DNA of 64,000 bases from Candidatus Nitrotoga sp. LAW (GCA_003402315.1 QFXI01000020.1:36625-100624), one strand, 5' to 3'. Numbered from the stretch's first letter, positions 29,068-39,579 are shown. Notes: generated by a model not told the origin, from the letters alone. Numbers and translations: made by a program.

Positions 29068-31707
29068 GTGCTGAAATCACTCGTCAAAGCATTGGGGTTA
29101 GTTGTCGGTTTGGTTGTGTCTGGTTTTTCTTATGCGATTAGCATGGGCGATATTAACGTGGCCAACACCTTGGGTGAGCCCATGAATGTGTTGATAGAGC
29201 TTGGAACGGCCAGCAAAGATGAAATAAGTAGTTTGACTGCGCGTTTAGCTCCGCCTGAAGTATTCAAGGATGCGGGTCTGGATTACCCATCTGGATTACC
29301 CCCTTTGAACTTCAAAATTGAGACGAATGCTAATGGCGAACCTTATATTAAGGTAACTTCAGTGCAACCGATTAATGAGCCATTCGTTAATTTATTGGTG
29401 GAGTTGGCTTGGTCGTCTGGCAAGCTGCTACGGGAATATACCTTTCTGCTTGATCCGCCAGGTTATGTTCCAATTCAACCCCAGCCAGCGGAAGTGAGAC
29501 CAGTAGAGCCGAGCATTGTTGATGTGTCCGATCTTGAACCTAAAGCCCCTGAATCCAAAGCCAAAGAAGAGGTAATCGAAACTCCGTTGCCAAACACCAC
29601 CTTGGTGGCGGATGAAGAAAAAGCCGTTGATGAAATGCCTGCCACCGTTAACGAACCCGGTGAGGGTAGTAGCGTTATTTCTGATTCTATTAAGGTGAGA
29701 CGCGGTGATACCTTGGGTAAGCTTGCACGTCAAACAAAATCTTCCGATGTTAGTCTGGAACGTGCGTTGGTCGCTTTGTATCGTGCCAATACCGACGCAT
29801 TCGACGGTAAAAACATGAACCGCCTGAAAACAGGCAAAATCCTGCAAATACCAGCGCAATCGGAGCTGGATAATCTGACGCAGGTGCAAGCTGTGAAAGA
29901 AATTCGTGCACAAGCTGATGACTGGCACGCTTATCGCCAAAAGCTTGCGGCAGCCAGTGGACTTGAGACAGGAGAAGAGCCTAAGCAGGGAGCCTCTGGT
30001 AAAATTAGCACTACTGTGGCTGACAATGCCCCTGTAGCCAAAGAATCTGCGAAGGAAGTAGTGAGATTGTCCAAGGGTGAAGCGCCCGGTGATAAAACCT
30101 CTGCAGGCGGCAATGTAAAATCATTGCAAAACAAAATTCATGCAATGGAGGAGGAGGCTATCTCCAAGGGCAAGGCGCTTCAAGAAAGTAATGAGCGCGT
30201 TGTAGCATTGGAAAAAAACGTCCAAGACTTGCAGCGTCTGATCGATTTGAAGAGTCAGCCACCTGCAGCGCAGGTGGCACCTGTCCAGAGTCCGGCTGAA
30301 GGCCAGGCTGCAACTAAATTGGACGAAATTTCGCCGGGAGCTATGTCACAACCCCTTGTTGTTGCTTCACAAGTTGCTGTTGTTGCTTCTGAGGTTGCAG
30401 CCGTAAGCGCAGTTGCAACCGCTAGTCCGGTGAAACCAGCCAAACCTATAACTAAACCTAAATTGACCGCTGCGCAACCTTCCTTTTTGGACGTTATACT
30501 TGGTCAGCCGATTTATATGGCGGGCGGGGCGGCTGCGCTGTTGGGGTTGATCGGGCTTGGCTATTCGCTGATCCGACGTGGTAAGGATGCCAAGAAAAAA
30601 GTTAAAGTTGGTGATAAGTCGGCTGAGCATGTGATAGGTGTTCCCAATGAAATGGCTACGCCGGTATCTGCTCTTTCGAAAACTAATGATGTTGCTAACG
30701 CTGTTACTGCGACTAGTGGTATTAGCCAGGCGCAGACCGATGATTTTGATCCGATCAGCGGGGCGGACTTATTCTTGAGTTTCGGTCGTGACGAGCAAGC
30801 GGAAAAGATTTTGAAAGAGGCGTTGATTAAAAATCCGGCTAACCATCAGATACACCTTAAGCTGTTGTCTATTTATGCGAACCGCAAGGACACGCGTTCA
30901 TTCGCTACCATTGCGAGCCAGTTGCGGGATTCAGGCGATGTGGAAGCTTGGGAGCAAGCAGCCATAATGGGCATCAAGCTTGAACCGAACAACCCAATGT
31001 ATGGTGGCAATGTAAATGCGTTAGCGGAGGAACCGCCTGTTGCTACTGGCTCTTCCGATGTCATGCTGAATGAGGGTAGTAAATCGCCACCTTCATTGGA
31101 TTTCGACCTTGATTTCGGTTTTAGCGCACCGAAAACATCGGCAGATAGTGCTAAGGCAAGTGGGTCGGGTGCTATCGCAAAGAATACAACGATGGATTTC
31201 GATGTAACTGCCGGCCATGCGAAATTGCCTACGTCGAGTTCTGGTAAAACTGAAATAACGCCAAAGAATTTGGATGATTTTATTTTTGATGTGACGGCCA
31301 GCCATGCCCCAAGCCCTGAGATAGCCCAAGAAAAAACGGCAGGATCTGCTCCAGTGAATGTCAATGAGCCTATGGATTTTGAGCTAGATTTCCCTCTTGC
31401 AGATAAGAGTGCGGATAAGTTTGAGGTTTCCTCCGTAAAAGCTGTGCCCAAGGAAATAATGGATATCGGTTTGGGTGATATCAGTTTGAATCTGGATAAA
31501 CCTGTTGTGCCTGCCCCGACGCTATCAGCGGAGGAAAGGGATGCACGTTGGCATGAAGCTGCCACCAAACTTGATCTAGCCAAGGCTTATCAGGAAATGG
31601 GAGATGCCGCAGGCGCGCGTGAAATTTTAGAAGAAGTTGTGCGTGATGGGGATGAACAGCATCGAGCGGTTGCTGAAGAATTGCTACAACAACTGCCCAC
31701 TGTATAA
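29068..31707 (+). CDS. fimV: FimV/HubP-family polar protein
   Basis: 879 residues from a GTG start with AAAGG upstream. N-terminal signal peptide (ending FSYA), then the FimV domain (SMGDINVANTLGEPMNVLIEL), a LysM peptidoglycan-binding module (about 208-262, IKVRRGDTLGKLARQ), a coiled-coil stretch (about 350-395), a single membrane helix (about 477-497) and an acidic cytoplasmic tail with repeated FD(V/L)TA motifs. The last 60 residues form the FimV C-terminal TPR-like helix pair (LDLAKAYQEMGDAAGAREILEEV). FimV/HubP organises the cell pole and type IV pili. The next gene lies over 200 bp away. Confidence 0.9.
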   Translation: MLKSLVKALGLVVGLVVSGFSYAISMGDINVANTLGEPMNVLIELGTASKDEISSLTARLAPPEVFKDAGLDYPSGLPPLNFKIETNANGEPYIKVTSVQPINEPFVNLLVELAWSSGKLLREYTFLLDPPGYVPIQPQPAEVRPVEPSIVDVSDLEPKAPESKAKEEVIETPLPNTTLVADEEKAVDEMPATVNEPGEGSSVISDSIKVRRGDTLGKLARQTKSSDVSLERALVALYRANTDAFDGKNMNRLKTGKILQIPAQSELDNLTQVQAVKEIRAQADDWHAYRQKLAAASGLETGEEPKQGASGKISTTVADNAPVAKESAKEVVRLSKGEAPGDKTSAGGNVKSLQNKIHAMEEEAISKGKALQESNERVVALEKNVQDLQRLIDLKSQPPAAQVAPVQSPAEGQAATKLDEISPGAMSQPLVVASQVAVVASEVAAVSAVATASPVKPAKPITKPKLTAAQPSFLDVILGQPIYMAGGAAALLGLIGLGYSLIRRGKDAKKKVKVGDKSAEHVIGVPNEMATPVSALSKTNDVANAVTATSGISQAQTDDFDPISGADLFLSFGRDEQAEKILKEALIKNPANHQIHLKLLSIYANRKDTRSFATIASQLRDSGDVEAWEQAAIMGIKLEPNNPMYGGNVNALAEEPPVATGSSDVMLNEGSKSPPSLDFDLDFGFSAPKTSADSAKASGSGAIAKNTTMDFDVTAGHAKLPTSSSGKTEITPKNLDDFIFDVTASHAPSPEIAQEKTAGSAPVNVNEPMDFELDFPLADKSADKFEVSSVKAVPKEIMDIGLGDISLNLDKPVVPAPTLSAEERDARWHEAATKLDLAKAYQEMGDAAGAREILEEVVRDGDEQHRAVAEELLQQLPTV

Positions 31708-31714
31708 TATATAT

Positions 31715-31800
31715 GCATATTGAGAATATGCCTGTAATTCACGACTGCTGTTTTTTGGATGGTGCTTTTAGCGTTATTACGGTTATTAGTGTCGTGAATT
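31715..31800. terminator. Hairpins after fimV
   Basis: GCATATT-GAG-AATATGC (31715-31731) starts 7 nt after the fimV stop. A second, wider inverted repeat AATTCACGAC (31736-31745) / GTCGTGAATT (31791-31800) encloses a T6 run. Together they probably end the fimV transcript, although neither has the classic stem followed directly by a U-run. Confidence 0.4.
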
Positions 31801-31934
31801 GCTCGCTTATTTGCATCCGCAGCTTAGTCCAATCGAAATAAAGCTGACTTCTGCAGATAGTCTGTGTAACCGATAGTTTTGCGTCTTGTTTGTTAGAGGC
31901 GCCCGTTACTATTCTTAACGATCAATGGGTTTAG

Positions 31935-32555
31935 ATGTTTTTGATGATGCACCCTGCCGTGCTTATCCTCTTTTGGGTCTGTCTCGTTATTTCAATTCAA
32001 TCATTGCAAGCCACAGGGTTGCTGTTTGTAGGTTTTCCGTTGCTAGCAGTGGCCTATGCTTTGTCCTCTACCCGTTTAATTACACTATTGCGCCGTACGC
32101 GATGGATTATGGTATCGCTGCTTTTCATTTATGCCTATGCGACACCGGGTGTAGCTGTGTGGGCATCACTTGCACAATTCAGTCCGACACATGAAGGTTT
32201 GACCGGTGGCCTGTTGCAGTTGTGCCGCTTGGCATTTACGCTGGCAAGCTTGGCTATCTTGTTAAGCCTGTTGCCCCGACAGAAGCTTATCAGTGGTATA
32301 TATGCTTTGACTTATCCACTAAGGTATGTCGGCTTGTCTCGTGAGCGCCTAGCAGTTCGTTTAGCGCTAACCTTGCAGTATGCCGAAACCGTTATATGGG
32401 ATACCGCTAGTAATTGGCGCACTAGTATCCAACAGATGTTGGCTCCAGCGGAGGTTAAACCGCACAGCATTGAACTGCAGACTACCCCATTCACAATGCA
32501 TGATGGCATCATACTCACTATAGGCTGCGCCCTGCTTGCGTTTGCGCTGCTGTGA
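31935..32555 (+). CDS. CbiQ/EcfT-like integral membrane protein
   Basis: 206 residues with four to five membrane helices (about 5-25, 28-45, 57-80, 90-115, 190-206). The central part (RLAFTLASLAILLSLLPRQKLISGIYALTYPLRYVGLSRERLAVRLALTLQY) resembles the transmembrane component of energy-coupling-factor transporters, including the cytoplasmic coupling helix with an Arg. No ATPase or substrate-binding subunit is adjacent, so function is open. A start at 31947 (MHPAV) is possible. Its stop overlaps the truA start by 4 bp. Confidence 0.6.
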   Translation: MFLMMHPAVLILFWVCLVISIQSLQATGLLFVGFPLLAVAYALSSTRLITLLRRTRWIMVSLLFIYAYATPGVAVWASLAQFSPTHEGLTGGLLQLCRLAFTLASLAILLSLLPRQKLISGIYALTYPLRYVGLSRERLAVRLALTLQYAETVIWDTASNWRTSIQQMLAPAEVKPHSIELQTTPFTMHDGIILTIGCALLAFALL

Positions 32556-33313
32556 GGATTGCACTCGGTGTGGAATACGACGGTAGCCAGTATTTCGGTT
32601 GGCAAAGTCAAGCCGGTGGCCATACTGTGCAAGATGCACTGCAAGTTGCTTTGAGCGGAATTGCCAACGAACTTATTTCAGTCGTTGCAGCTGGCCGTAC
32701 CGATACCGGTGTACACGCGCAGGAACAAGTGGTGCACTTTAATACCAACGTAGTAAGGCCACTGACTGCGTGGGTACGCGGTGTCAATGCCTTGTTGCCG
32801 AACAGCATTGCTGTATTGTGGGCACATATGGTGCCGGAAGAATTTCATGCGCGGTTTTCTGCCCAGGCACGTAGTTACCGCTATTTACTGATCAACCGCT
32901 CAGTGCGCGATGCTCTGCAGCATGGCAAAGCAGGCTGGTTTCATGCGCCACTGAATGTGGAAACGATGCGTGAAGCCGCACAGTATTTATTGGGTGAACA
33001 TGATTTTAGTGCCCTGCGCGCCGCAGAATGCCAAGCCAAATCACCCATAAAAAACTTGGCGCAGCTCGACATTAAAAAGCAAGGTAATGCCATAGTTTTT
33101 GATCTTAGCGCTAATGCTTTTCTGCATCATATGGTGCGTAACATCATTGGTTGTTTGGTATATGTTGGCAAGGGTAAACATCCGCCGCAATGGATGCGCG
33201 AAGTGCTGGAAGGCCGGGAGCGTAGTCTTGCTGCACCAACCTTTGCACCAGATGGTTTGTATTTGCGCCGGGTTACTTACGATGTGAAATGGGAATTACC
33301 ACAACTCGAGTAG
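32552..33313 (+). CDS. truA: tRNA pseudouridine(38-40) synthase TruA
   Basis: 253 residues, GTG start overlapping the previous stop. Catalytic Asp is in AAGRTDTGVHA (about residues 47-57). Also visible are VEYDGSQYFGWQSQ at the N-terminus and FLHHMVRNIIGCLVYVGKG near 190. It modifies the anticodon arm of several tRNAs. Confidence 0.96.
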   Translation: MRIALGVEYDGSQYFGWQSQAGGHTVQDALQVALSGIANELISVVAAGRTDTGVHAQEQVVHFNTNVVRPLTAWVRGVNALLPNSIAVLWAHMVPEEFHARFSAQARSYRYLLINRSVRDALQHGKAGWFHAPLNVETMREAAQYLLGEHDFSALRAAECQAKSPIKNLAQLDIKKQGNAIVFDLSANAFLHHMVRNIIGCLVYVGKGKHPPQWMREVLEGRERSLAAPTFAPDGLYLRRVTYDVKWELPQLE

Positions 33314-33565
33314 GGTGCGCTTGAGTGCTACATGCGATTGGTGTCAGCCTCGTAGTGTAATGATTGCATTTTGTTTTTGTAAAATATTTAATGAATTGAT
33401 GTGTCGGTATTGCTTCATATGTTGGAGTTTTGGATGGAACTGAGGGCTATTATTTTTAGTCCGCTTAAAAGTCAATGAATTGGAGGTGTTTAGGTTGAAA
33501 TTTGGCCTAGCGTTTGTATGCATTACAATGCCGCCTTGATTTTTTATCAGCGTGTTTCATAAATT

Positions 33566-34186
33566 ATGACCCGAATCAAGATTTGCGGCATCACGCGTGT
33601 GGAAGATGTGCTGGCCGCCGCGCATAGCGGTGCGGATGCGCTCGGACTGGTGTTCTATGATAGAAGTCCGCGTTATGTGACGCTAGAACAGGCTACAGGA
33701 CTTGCGGCTGCAATTCCGCCGTTCGTGACACTGGTGGGGTTGTTTGTGAATCCCAGTGCAGAAGCGGTGCAAGAGATATTGCGGCAGGTACCGTTGGATG
33801 TGTTGCAGTTTCACGGGGAGGAAGAACCCAAATTCTGTGCACAGTTCAATCGCCCTTATTTGAAGGCGGTGCGAGTCAAATATGGGGTGGATTTGGTACA
33901 ATGCGCAGCGCGTTATAAAGATGCACAGGGCTTATTGCTTGATGCCTTCATCGAAGGTACGCATGGTGGCACGGGAGTATCGTTTGACTGGGCACTGATT
34001 CCGCACAATTTGCCCCTGCCGGTAGTTTTGTCCGGGGGCTTGCACGTAAATAATGTGGTGGATGCAATCAAGCAGGTGCGGCCTTGGGCAGTAGATGTTT
34101 CCAGCGGTGTGGAAGCTGCGAAAGGAATTAAGGATGTAGCGAAAATCGCCGCATTCATCAATGAGGTTAAGAAAATTGGCTTATAA
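33566..34186 (+). CDS. trpF: Phosphoribosylanthranilate isomerase
   Basis: 206 residues. TIM-barrel enzyme of tryptophan synthesis with KICGIT (residues 4-9, active-site Cys), the FVNPSAE loop and the catalytic Asp region [15 protein letters not shown] (about 122-136). It is the first gene of trpF-trpB-trpA and follows a 250-bp spacer, which probably holds the promoter. The end overlaps trpB. Confidence 0.96.
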   Translation: MTRIKICGITRVEDVLAAAHSGADALGLVFYDRSPRYVTLEQATGLAAAIPPFVTLVGLFVNPSAEAVQEILRQVPLDVLQFHGEEEPKFCAQFNRPYLKAVRVKYGVDLVQCAARYKDAQGLLLDAFIEGTHGGTGVSFDWALIPHNLPLPVVLSGGLHVNNVVDAIKQVRPWAVDVSSGVEAAKGIKDVAKIAAFINEVKKIGL

Positions 34187-35372
34187 CTATCCTGACAGCA
34201 CGGGGCATTTCGGCCCTTATGGCGGTATTTACGTTGCTGAAACTTTAATGGGCGCACTGGATGAATTGCGTGCTGCTTATGAGCATTATTCTGTTGATCC
34301 TGAGTTTAAGGCTGAGTTTGCTTATGAGCTGAAGCATTATGTCGGGCGCCCTAGTCCGATTTATCACGCCCGGCACTGGTCGCAAAAACTTGGGGGTGCG
34401 CAGATTTATTTGAAGCGTGAAGACCTAAATCATACCGGTGCACATAAGGTGAATAACACCGTAGGGCAGGCGCTGCTGGCTAAGCGCATGGGCAAACCGC
34501 GTGTGATTGCCGAGACCGGTGCGGGCCAGCATGGCGTGGCGACGGCTACTGTGGCGGCACGTTATGGCATGGAGTGCGTGGTGTACATGGGCGCGGAGGA
34601 CGTTAAACGTCAGGCCACTAATGTATATCGCATGAAGCTCCTGGGTGCTACTGTTGTGCCAGTTGAGAGCGGCTCTAAAACACTTAAGGATGCGCTCAAC
34701 GAGGCGATGCGCGATTGGGTTACTAATATCGAAAATACTTTCTACATCATCGGTACTGTGGCTGGCCCCCATCCATATCCGATGATGGTGCGGGATTTTA
34801 ATTCAGTGGTAAGCAAGGAATGCGTGGTTCAGATGCCGGAATTGGCAGGGCGTCAGCCGGATGCGGTGATTGCCTGCGTGGGTGGAGGCTCGAACGCCAT
34901 GGGTATTTTTCATTCTTACATTGAAGTGCCTGGTGTGCAGCTTATCGGTGTGGAAGCGGCGGGCAGCGGCCTTGCCAGTGGCCAGCACGCAGCCGCACTG
35001 ACTGCGGGCAAACCGGGCGTGCTGCACGGTAATCGTACTTATTTGTTGCAGGATGGGAATGGACAAATCATTGAGACGCACTCTATTTCCGCCGGACTGG
35101 ATTATCCCGGTGTCGGTCCAGAACACGCATGGCTTAAAGACAGTGGGCGTGCGCAATATGTAGCCATTGAGGATAGTGAGGCGCTACAGGCTTTCCATGA
35201 TTTATGTCATTACGAAGGTATTATTCCGGCGCTGGAATCCAGTCATGCTTTGGCTTATGCGGCCAAGATCGCACCGACGATGGGGCATGATAAAGTCTTG
35301 CTGGTCAACCTATCTGGGCGCGGCGACAAGGATATGGCGACCGTAGCGCGGGTTTCTGGTATTGAACTGTAA
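34176..35372 (+). CDS. trpB: Tryptophan synthase beta chain
   Basis: 398 residues from a TTG at 34176 (M-A-Y-N-Y-P-D...), with GAGG 10 nt upstream; an ATG at 34161 would add five residues. I prefer TTG because family members start at this point. The PLP lysine is in [12 protein letters not shown] (about residue 90), and [19 protein letters not shown] and SGRGDKD motifs are present. It condenses indole with serine. The 11-bp overlap with trpF suggests coupling. Confidence 0.95.
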   Translation: MAYNYPDSTGHFGPYGGIYVAETLMGALDELRAAYEHYSVDPEFKAEFAYELKHYVGRPSPIYHARHWSQKLGGAQIYLKREDLNHTGAHKVNNTVGQALLAKRMGKPRVIAETGAGQHGVATATVAARYGMECVVYMGAEDVKRQATNVYRMKLLGATVVPVESGSKTLKDALNEAMRDWVTNIENTFYIIGTVAGPHPYPMMVRDFNSVVSKECVVQMPELAGRQPDAVIACVGGGSNAMGIFHSYIEVPGVQLIGVEAAGSGLASGQHAAALTAGKPGVLHGNRTYLLQDGNGQIIETHSISAGLDYPGVGPEHAWLKDSGRAQYVAIEDSEALQAFHDLCHYEGIIPALESSHALAYAAKIAPTMGHDKVLLVNLSGRGDKDMATVARVSGIEL

Positions 35373-35407
35373 CCTAACCTTTTCTGGAATTATTTTGCAG
35401 GTACCCC

Positions 35408-36208
35408 ATGTCACGTATTCAGCCCACTTTTGAAAAACTTAAGCAGCGCGGCGGTAAGGCGTTGATTCCCTTTATTACGGCGGGCGATCCCAATCCGCAA
35501 CTTACTGTTTCGCTGATGCATGCGCTGGCAGAGGCGGGCGCAGACATCATTGAAATTGGCGTGCCATTTTCCGATCCAATGGCGGATGGCCCAACTATAC
35601 AGCGCTCTTCGGAGCGGGCACTCAAGCATGGCGTAGCGTTGCATGACGTACTTGATATGGTGGCCAAATTTCGCACCACGGATGCGAATACGCCCATAGT
35701 GCTGATGGGCTATGGTAATCCGATTGAAGCAATGGGCTGGGAACGTTTCGCCGTGCGCTGCGCGCAAGTAGGGGTGGACGGCGTGCTGACGGTGGATTTT
35801 CCGCCGGAAGAAAGCCATGAGGCGTTTGGCCACTTGCATCGCCATGGTGTAGACCCTATTTTTTTGCTTGCGCCCACTACATCCGATGAACGTATCACGC
35901 AGGTGGCCAAAGTGGCGCGGGGTTATGTGTATTACGTGTCGCTTAAAGGCGTGACTGGGGCAGGGCATCTGGACTTGTCAACGATAGCGCAAAAAATTCC
36001 GCACATTCGACAGTATATCGGCCTGCCTATTGGCGTAGGTTTTGGTATTCGTGACGCAGATACAGCACGAGCTGTTTCGAAGCTTTGCGATGGTGTGGTG
36101 GTTGGTAGCCGCATTGTGCAGGAAATTGAGGATTCGAACGAAGAAGTTGTCATAACCAATGTAGTAAGGCTGGTTAAAGAATTGCGCTTGGCAATAAATC
36201 AGGCCTAG
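35408..36208 (+). CDS. trpA: Tryptophan synthase alpha chain
   Basis: 266 residues. TIM barrel that releases indole from indole-3-glycerol phosphate and channels it to TrpB. Catalytic Glu is in [17 protein letters not shown] (about 45-61) and Asp in [14 protein letters not shown] (about 118-131); the phosphate loop GVGFGIRD is present. Follows trpB after 35 bp. Confidence 0.97.
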   Translation: MSRIQPTFEKLKQRGGKALIPFITAGDPNPQLTVSLMHALAEAGADIIEIGVPFSDPMADGPTIQRSSERALKHGVALHDVLDMVAKFRTTDANTPIVLMGYGNPIEAMGWERFAVRCAQVGVDGVLTVDFPPEESHEAFGHLHRHGVDPIFLLAPTTSDERITQVAKVARGYVYYVSLKGVTGAGHLDLSTIAQKIPHIRQYIGLPIGVGFGIRDADTARAVSKLCDGVVVGSRIVQEIEDSNEEVVITNVVRLVKELRLAINQA

Positions 36209-36237
36209 GATATTTCTTGCTACTCATAATTTTAAAA

Positions 36238-36381
36238 ATCACTGTGTAAAGTGATTCAAACAAGCTTTAAGACACAAAGTTTTGTTCTGTCGAATGTGTG
36301 AGTAACTACACTGCCTCCCCGTATTGATACTTATCAAATAAGTGAGGTTCGCAAGGTTGGGTGCCTTATCCAACTCGCGAA
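36238..36381 (+). promoter_or_regulatory. Structured leader region upstream of accD
   Basis: Three inverted elements lie in the 235-bp gap: AATCACT/AGTGATT (36237-36243 / 36250-36256), TTGATA/TATCAA (36324-36329 / 36332-36337) and a two-part stem TTCGC..GTTGG / CCAAC..GCGAA (36348-36381). None is followed by a U-run, so I read them as operators or a leader structure instead of terminators. E. coli AccD binds its own mRNA; a comparable role here is only inference. Confidence 0.35.
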
Positions 36382-36443
36382 AATTCTGCGCAATTATCAT
36401 GCGACAAATGCAACGTTCGGGTTAAAGATTTTAGGAGGATTGC

Positions 36444-37349
36444 ATGAGTTGGTTTCAGAAATTATTGCCCCCAAAAATTAAACGTAGGGAGTTGGGGGAT
36501 GAGAGCAAAAAAAATGTGCCAGAAGGACTGTGGCATAAATGCCCATCATGCCAAGGGGTACTGTACTACTCTGATTTGGAAAAAAACAAAAGTGTTTGCC
36601 CTAAGTGCAATCACCATCACCGTGTTACCGCACGCACTCGGCTAAACTGGTTATTAGATGCGGAGGGGCGTTTCGAGATTGGTGCTGAAGTGCAGCCGTT
36701 GGATACGCTGAAATTTAAAGATAGCAGAAAATACAGTGAGCGTCTGACGGCTGCGCAGCGTGATACTGGTGAGAGTGACGCGCTGGTGGTAATGCAGGGA
36801 AGTGTGTATGCCATTCCCCTGGTGGCGGCGGTGTTTGAATTCAGCTTCATGGGCGGCTCCATGGGTTCGGTAGTGGGAGAACGTTTCGTGCGTGGTGTGC
36901 AGCTTGCGACTGAACAAAAAGTCCCTTTTGTATGTTTTGCCGCCAGCGGGGGGGCGCGTATGCAAGAAGGATTATTATCGTTAATGCAAATGGCAAAAAC
37001 TTGTGCCGCACTGACCCAGCTAAGCACAGAAAAATTGCCGTTCATTTCTGTGCTGACTGATCCGACTATGGGCGGTGTATCCGCCAGTTTTGCTTTCATG
37101 GGTGATGTGGTCATTGCGGAGCCTGGTGCACTGATTGGTTTTGCCGGTGCACGGGTGATCCAGCAAACGGTGCGCGAGACGTTGCCAGAAGGTTTCCAGC
37201 GTGCGGAATTTTTGATGCAGCATGGCGCGATTGATATGATTGTAGACCGGCGCCAAATGCGCGACCAGCTTGCTACACTGATTACGCTGCTTACCAAACA
37301 GCAGGCGGTGGTTACGGCAGCGGAGGATTCTGCGGTAAATATTGTTTAA
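36444..37349 (+). CDS. accD: Acetyl-CoA carboxylase carboxyltransferase subunit beta
   Basis: 301 residues. N-terminal four-Cys zinc ribbon ([23 protein letters not shown], about residues 31-53) and the crotonase-like carboxyltransferase core ([39 protein letters not shown]). With AccA it transfers carboxybiotin CO2 to acetyl-CoA. AGGAGG precedes the ATG. In related genomes folC follows; here the next gene is a TauE-family permease on the other strand. Confidence 0.97.
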   Translation: MSWFQKLLPPKIKRRELGDESKKNVPEGLWHKCPSCQGVLYYSDLEKNKSVCPKCNHHHRVTARTRLNWLLDAEGRFEIGAEVQPLDTLKFKDSRKYSERLTAAQRDTGESDALVVMQGSVYAIPLVAAVFEFSFMGGSMGSVVGERFVRGVQLATEQKVPFVCFAASGGARMQEGLLSLMQMAKTCAALTQLSTEKLPFISVLTDPTMGGVSASFAFMGDVVIAEPGALIGFAGARVIQQTVRETLPEGFQRAEFLMQHGAIDMIVDRRQMRDQLATLITLLTKQQAVVTAAEDSAVNIV

Positions 37350-37462
37350 ATTAGTGTATTGTTTTACTTCAGATAACCTTTGTGAAGCCTACGAAATCTC
37401 ATCTGTATAAAGTCTTTCGCTCACGTGAATTCGGGTATTGGGTTATTGCTTGCGCCAGAATT

Positions 37463-38266
37463 TTACACAAACAATTTGGCTACCATTCCAGCCGCTGCGA
37501 CTGTGGACAGAGCCGCAAAACCTGTCAGTAATTGGGTTCTGCTAAACAGCCGGGAACACATTGATTTTCCTATGGTCATCCCTGTCAAGGCGCCAGCGCA
37601 AAACGGTATTGCGACTGCCCAATCAATGTGGCTAGTTGCAGAACTGAATAGCACGCCTGTTAATGACACTAACGTGATGACTGCTAATGACGTGGCGATA
37701 ACGGACTGGATGGCCAAATCTGTATAGCGTTGTAAAGCCGGAACAACCACAAAGCCGCTCCCCACACCCAGTAAACCAGAGAGCAATCCCGCAATGCCGC
37801 CAGTTATTGCCAAGGTGCGTATGCAGCGGGTAGTCCAGACGAATTGACTGCTATTGGCGTATTGAACGCATGTGAGCTTCTCGATTTGACTGCCTTCATT
37901 ATTGGTTGAATAATTTTTTGCTTGGTGGAAAGTCCGATACGCAACGAAGAATAAGATGATGGAAAACAGAACACTTAGCCAACGGCTGTCGAGTCTGTGG
38001 GAAAACCATACACCAAAAGGTGATAGGAACATGCCGGTAATGGACATTACTAGTGCCGCTTTATAGCGAACAATACCTGCTTTTAAACCGGCTGCCGCTC
38101 CTAAAGCGGCTGCCAATCCTACGGCCAATAAACCAATCGGCCCTGCTTGGGCCACACCAAGCTGCAGGCCGAATACGAGCAGTGGAACTGCCAATATCCC
38201 ACCCCCGGCGCCAGTTAGTGCCATTATTGCGCCAACCGCCAAGCCTAATCCCAGTTCGATTACCAT
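37463..38266 (-). CDS. TauE/SafE family sulfite exporter-like permease
   Basis: 267 residues with about eight membrane helices. The family signature is the N-terminal LAVGAIMALTGAGGGILAVPLL (about 7-28) and its internal repeat LLSGLLGVGSGFVVVPALQ (about 155-173). These proteins move sulfite, sulfoacetate or thiosulfate anions across the inner membrane. It is the last gene of a minus-strand set with the YeeE/YedE pair and a BigR-like repressor, as in BigR persulfide operons. Confidence 0.85.
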   Translation of the reverse strand: MVIELGLGLAVGAIMALTGAGGGILAVPLLVFGLQLGVAQAGPIGLLAVGLAAALGAAAGLKAGIVRYKAALVMSITGMFLSPFGVWFSHRLDSRWLSVLFSIILFFVAYRTFHQAKNYSTNNEGSQIEKLTCVQYANSSQFVWTTRCIRTLAITGGIAGLLSGLLGVGSGFVVVPALQRYTDLAIQSVIATSLAVITLVSLTGVLFSSATSHIDWAVAIPFCAGALTGMTIGKSMCSRLFSRTQLLTGFAALSTVAAAGMVAKLFV

Positions 38267-38312
38267 TGTCGCCTCTTATTGAATCGTACGTCGTATATCA
38301 CAGTGGTCATTG

Positions 38313-38777
38313 CTATTTGCATACGCGGCTCAGGGGAAATCGCACTGCTTTGCGTTTGTGTGCGCTTGAACGCCTATCGTGGATTTCGAAAATCGCCATA
38401 CCGACAAGCATGGCGACGACAAAGATCAGTGGCTTGTTCCCACCGATGGCAAGTGAAGCTAACGCCGGACCAGGGCAATAACCAGTCAAGCCCCAGCCGG
38501 CTCCGAATGTCAATCCGCCCAAAATTAGTCGTTTGTCGATCTGGCGTGCAGTTGGCAAGCGCATGACATCACCCAGCAGCGCTTTCGGGCGAGTTTTCGC
38601 AAAGTAAAACGCAATCGCCGCTACCAATATGGCACCGCCCATTACGAACAGCAACGATGGATTCCATGCGCCAGCAATATCCAGGAAGCCAATCACTTTG
38701 GACGGATCTGTCATGCCGGATACAATCAGACCCAGGCCAAATATCAAGCCCGTGATGAATGCCATTAAATTTTGCAT
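38313..38777 (-). CDS. YeeE/YedE-type sulfur transporter, second half (DUF6691-like)
   Basis: 154 residues from the ATG at 38777, with AAGGAG 7 nt upstream. Four membrane helices are seen. The pattern LIFGLGLIVSGMTDPSKVIGFLDIAGAW and GAGWGLTGYCPGPALASLA, which holds the conserved Cys, is typical of the half-size partner of a split YeeE/YedE transporter (PmpB-like), implied in thiosulfate or polysulfide uptake. It follows the other half after 10 bp. Confidence 0.87.
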   Translation of the reverse strand: MQNLMAFITGLIFGLGLIVSGMTDPSKVIGFLDIAGAWNPSLLFVMGGAILVAAIAFYFAKTRPKALLGDVMRLPTARQIDKRLILGGLTFGAGWGLTGYCPGPALASLAIGGNKPLIFVVAMLVGMAIFEIHDRRSSAHKRKAVRFPLSRVCK

Positions 38778-38787
38778 CGTAATCTCC

Positions 38788-39219
38788 TTAACCAATCAGG
38801 TGGCGGGTGATAAAGACCGTTGCAAAACCGGCCAATATGAACAAGGCAGTAGCTACTATCGAGCGTGGTGAAAGCCGTGAAAGACCACAAACACCATGCC
38901 CGCTCGTGCAACCCGAACCATAGCGGGTGCCTATTCCCACCAGCAGGCCAGCCATAATGAGAGACGCAGCGCTGGCATCAATTTGAACCGCAGGAAGAGG
39001 TGCAGCTACGCTAAAGGCGATAGGCGAAAAAATGAGACCTGCTACAAAAGCAATCCGCCACCCAATATCGCCTTTTGTCGGTCGTAGCAGCCCACCCAGA
39101 ATGCCGCTGATGCCCGCAATCCGTCCGTTAAGCAAAAGGAACATTGATGTAGCCAGACCAATTAGTATGCCACCAGCCAAAGATGACCAAAGGGTGAAAT
39201 TTGCCCAGTCGATTGTCAT
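38788..39219 (-). CDS. YeeE/YedE-type sulfur transporter, first half
   Basis: 143 residues with four membrane helices. GTRYGSGCTSGHGVCGLSRLS (about 96-116) contains the Cys residues that carry sulfur through YeeE-type channels, and NGRIAGISGILGGL is conserved. With the following half-size gene it makes up one transporter. The start overlaps the stop of the ArsR-type repressor gene by 4 bp, so the two are coupled. Confidence 0.88.
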   Translation of the reverse strand: MTIDWANFTLWSSLAGGILIGLATSMFLLLNGRIAGISGILGGLLRPTKGDIGWRIAFVAGLIFSPIAFSVAAPLPAVQIDASAASLIMAGLLVGIGTRYGSGCTSGHGVCGLSRLSPRSIVATALFILAGFATVFITRHLIG

Positions 39220-39551
39220 TTTTTTCCTCTTTTACCCGGTTTACAGAATTGTTCATACAACACGGCCATGACGGCCGTCGCTTCCTTGCTGGCAATGGAA
39301 TAAAAGATTTGTTTGCCGTCTCGACGGGTAGTAACTAACTCTTCTTCACGCAGGACAGTCAATTGTTGCGAAAGCGTCGGTTGCTTAATGTCCAGCAAGC
39401 TTTCCAAGTCACTGACACAGTGCTCACCTTGGGTCAGCTGGCATAGCAATAGTAAACGGTCTGGGTTAGCTAAGGCTTTTAGTAATCTACACGCATCAGT
39501 CGCGGAAGCGTGCAATGCGTTCAGGTCAAGTTTTTTAGTTGCAATACCCAT
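39216..39551 (-). CDS. BigR/SqrR-like ArsR-family persulfide-sensing repressor
   Basis: 111 residues from the ATG at 39551 (MGIATKK). Winged-helix ArsR fold: LLKALANPDRLLLLCQLTQGEHCVSDLESLLDIKQPTLSQQLTVLREEELVTTRRDGKQIFYSI. Two cysteines lie where BigR/SqrR form the sulfide-responsive disulfide or polysulfide bridge: GEHCVSD (about residue 48) and the C-terminal YEQFC (about residue 104). ArsR metal motifs (ELCVCDL) are not kept. It is the first gene of the minus-strand transporter operon, and the ETHE1-like dioxygenase lies divergently. It probably represses both directions. Confidence 0.83.
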   Translation of the reverse strand: MGIATKKLDLNALHASATDACRLLKALANPDRLLLLCQLTQGEHCVSDLESLLDIKQPTLSQQLTVLREEELVTTRRDGKQIFYSIASKEATAVMAVLYEQFCKPGKRGKK

Positions 39552-39579
39552 GAATTTATTTCTGCATAACAATAATGTT

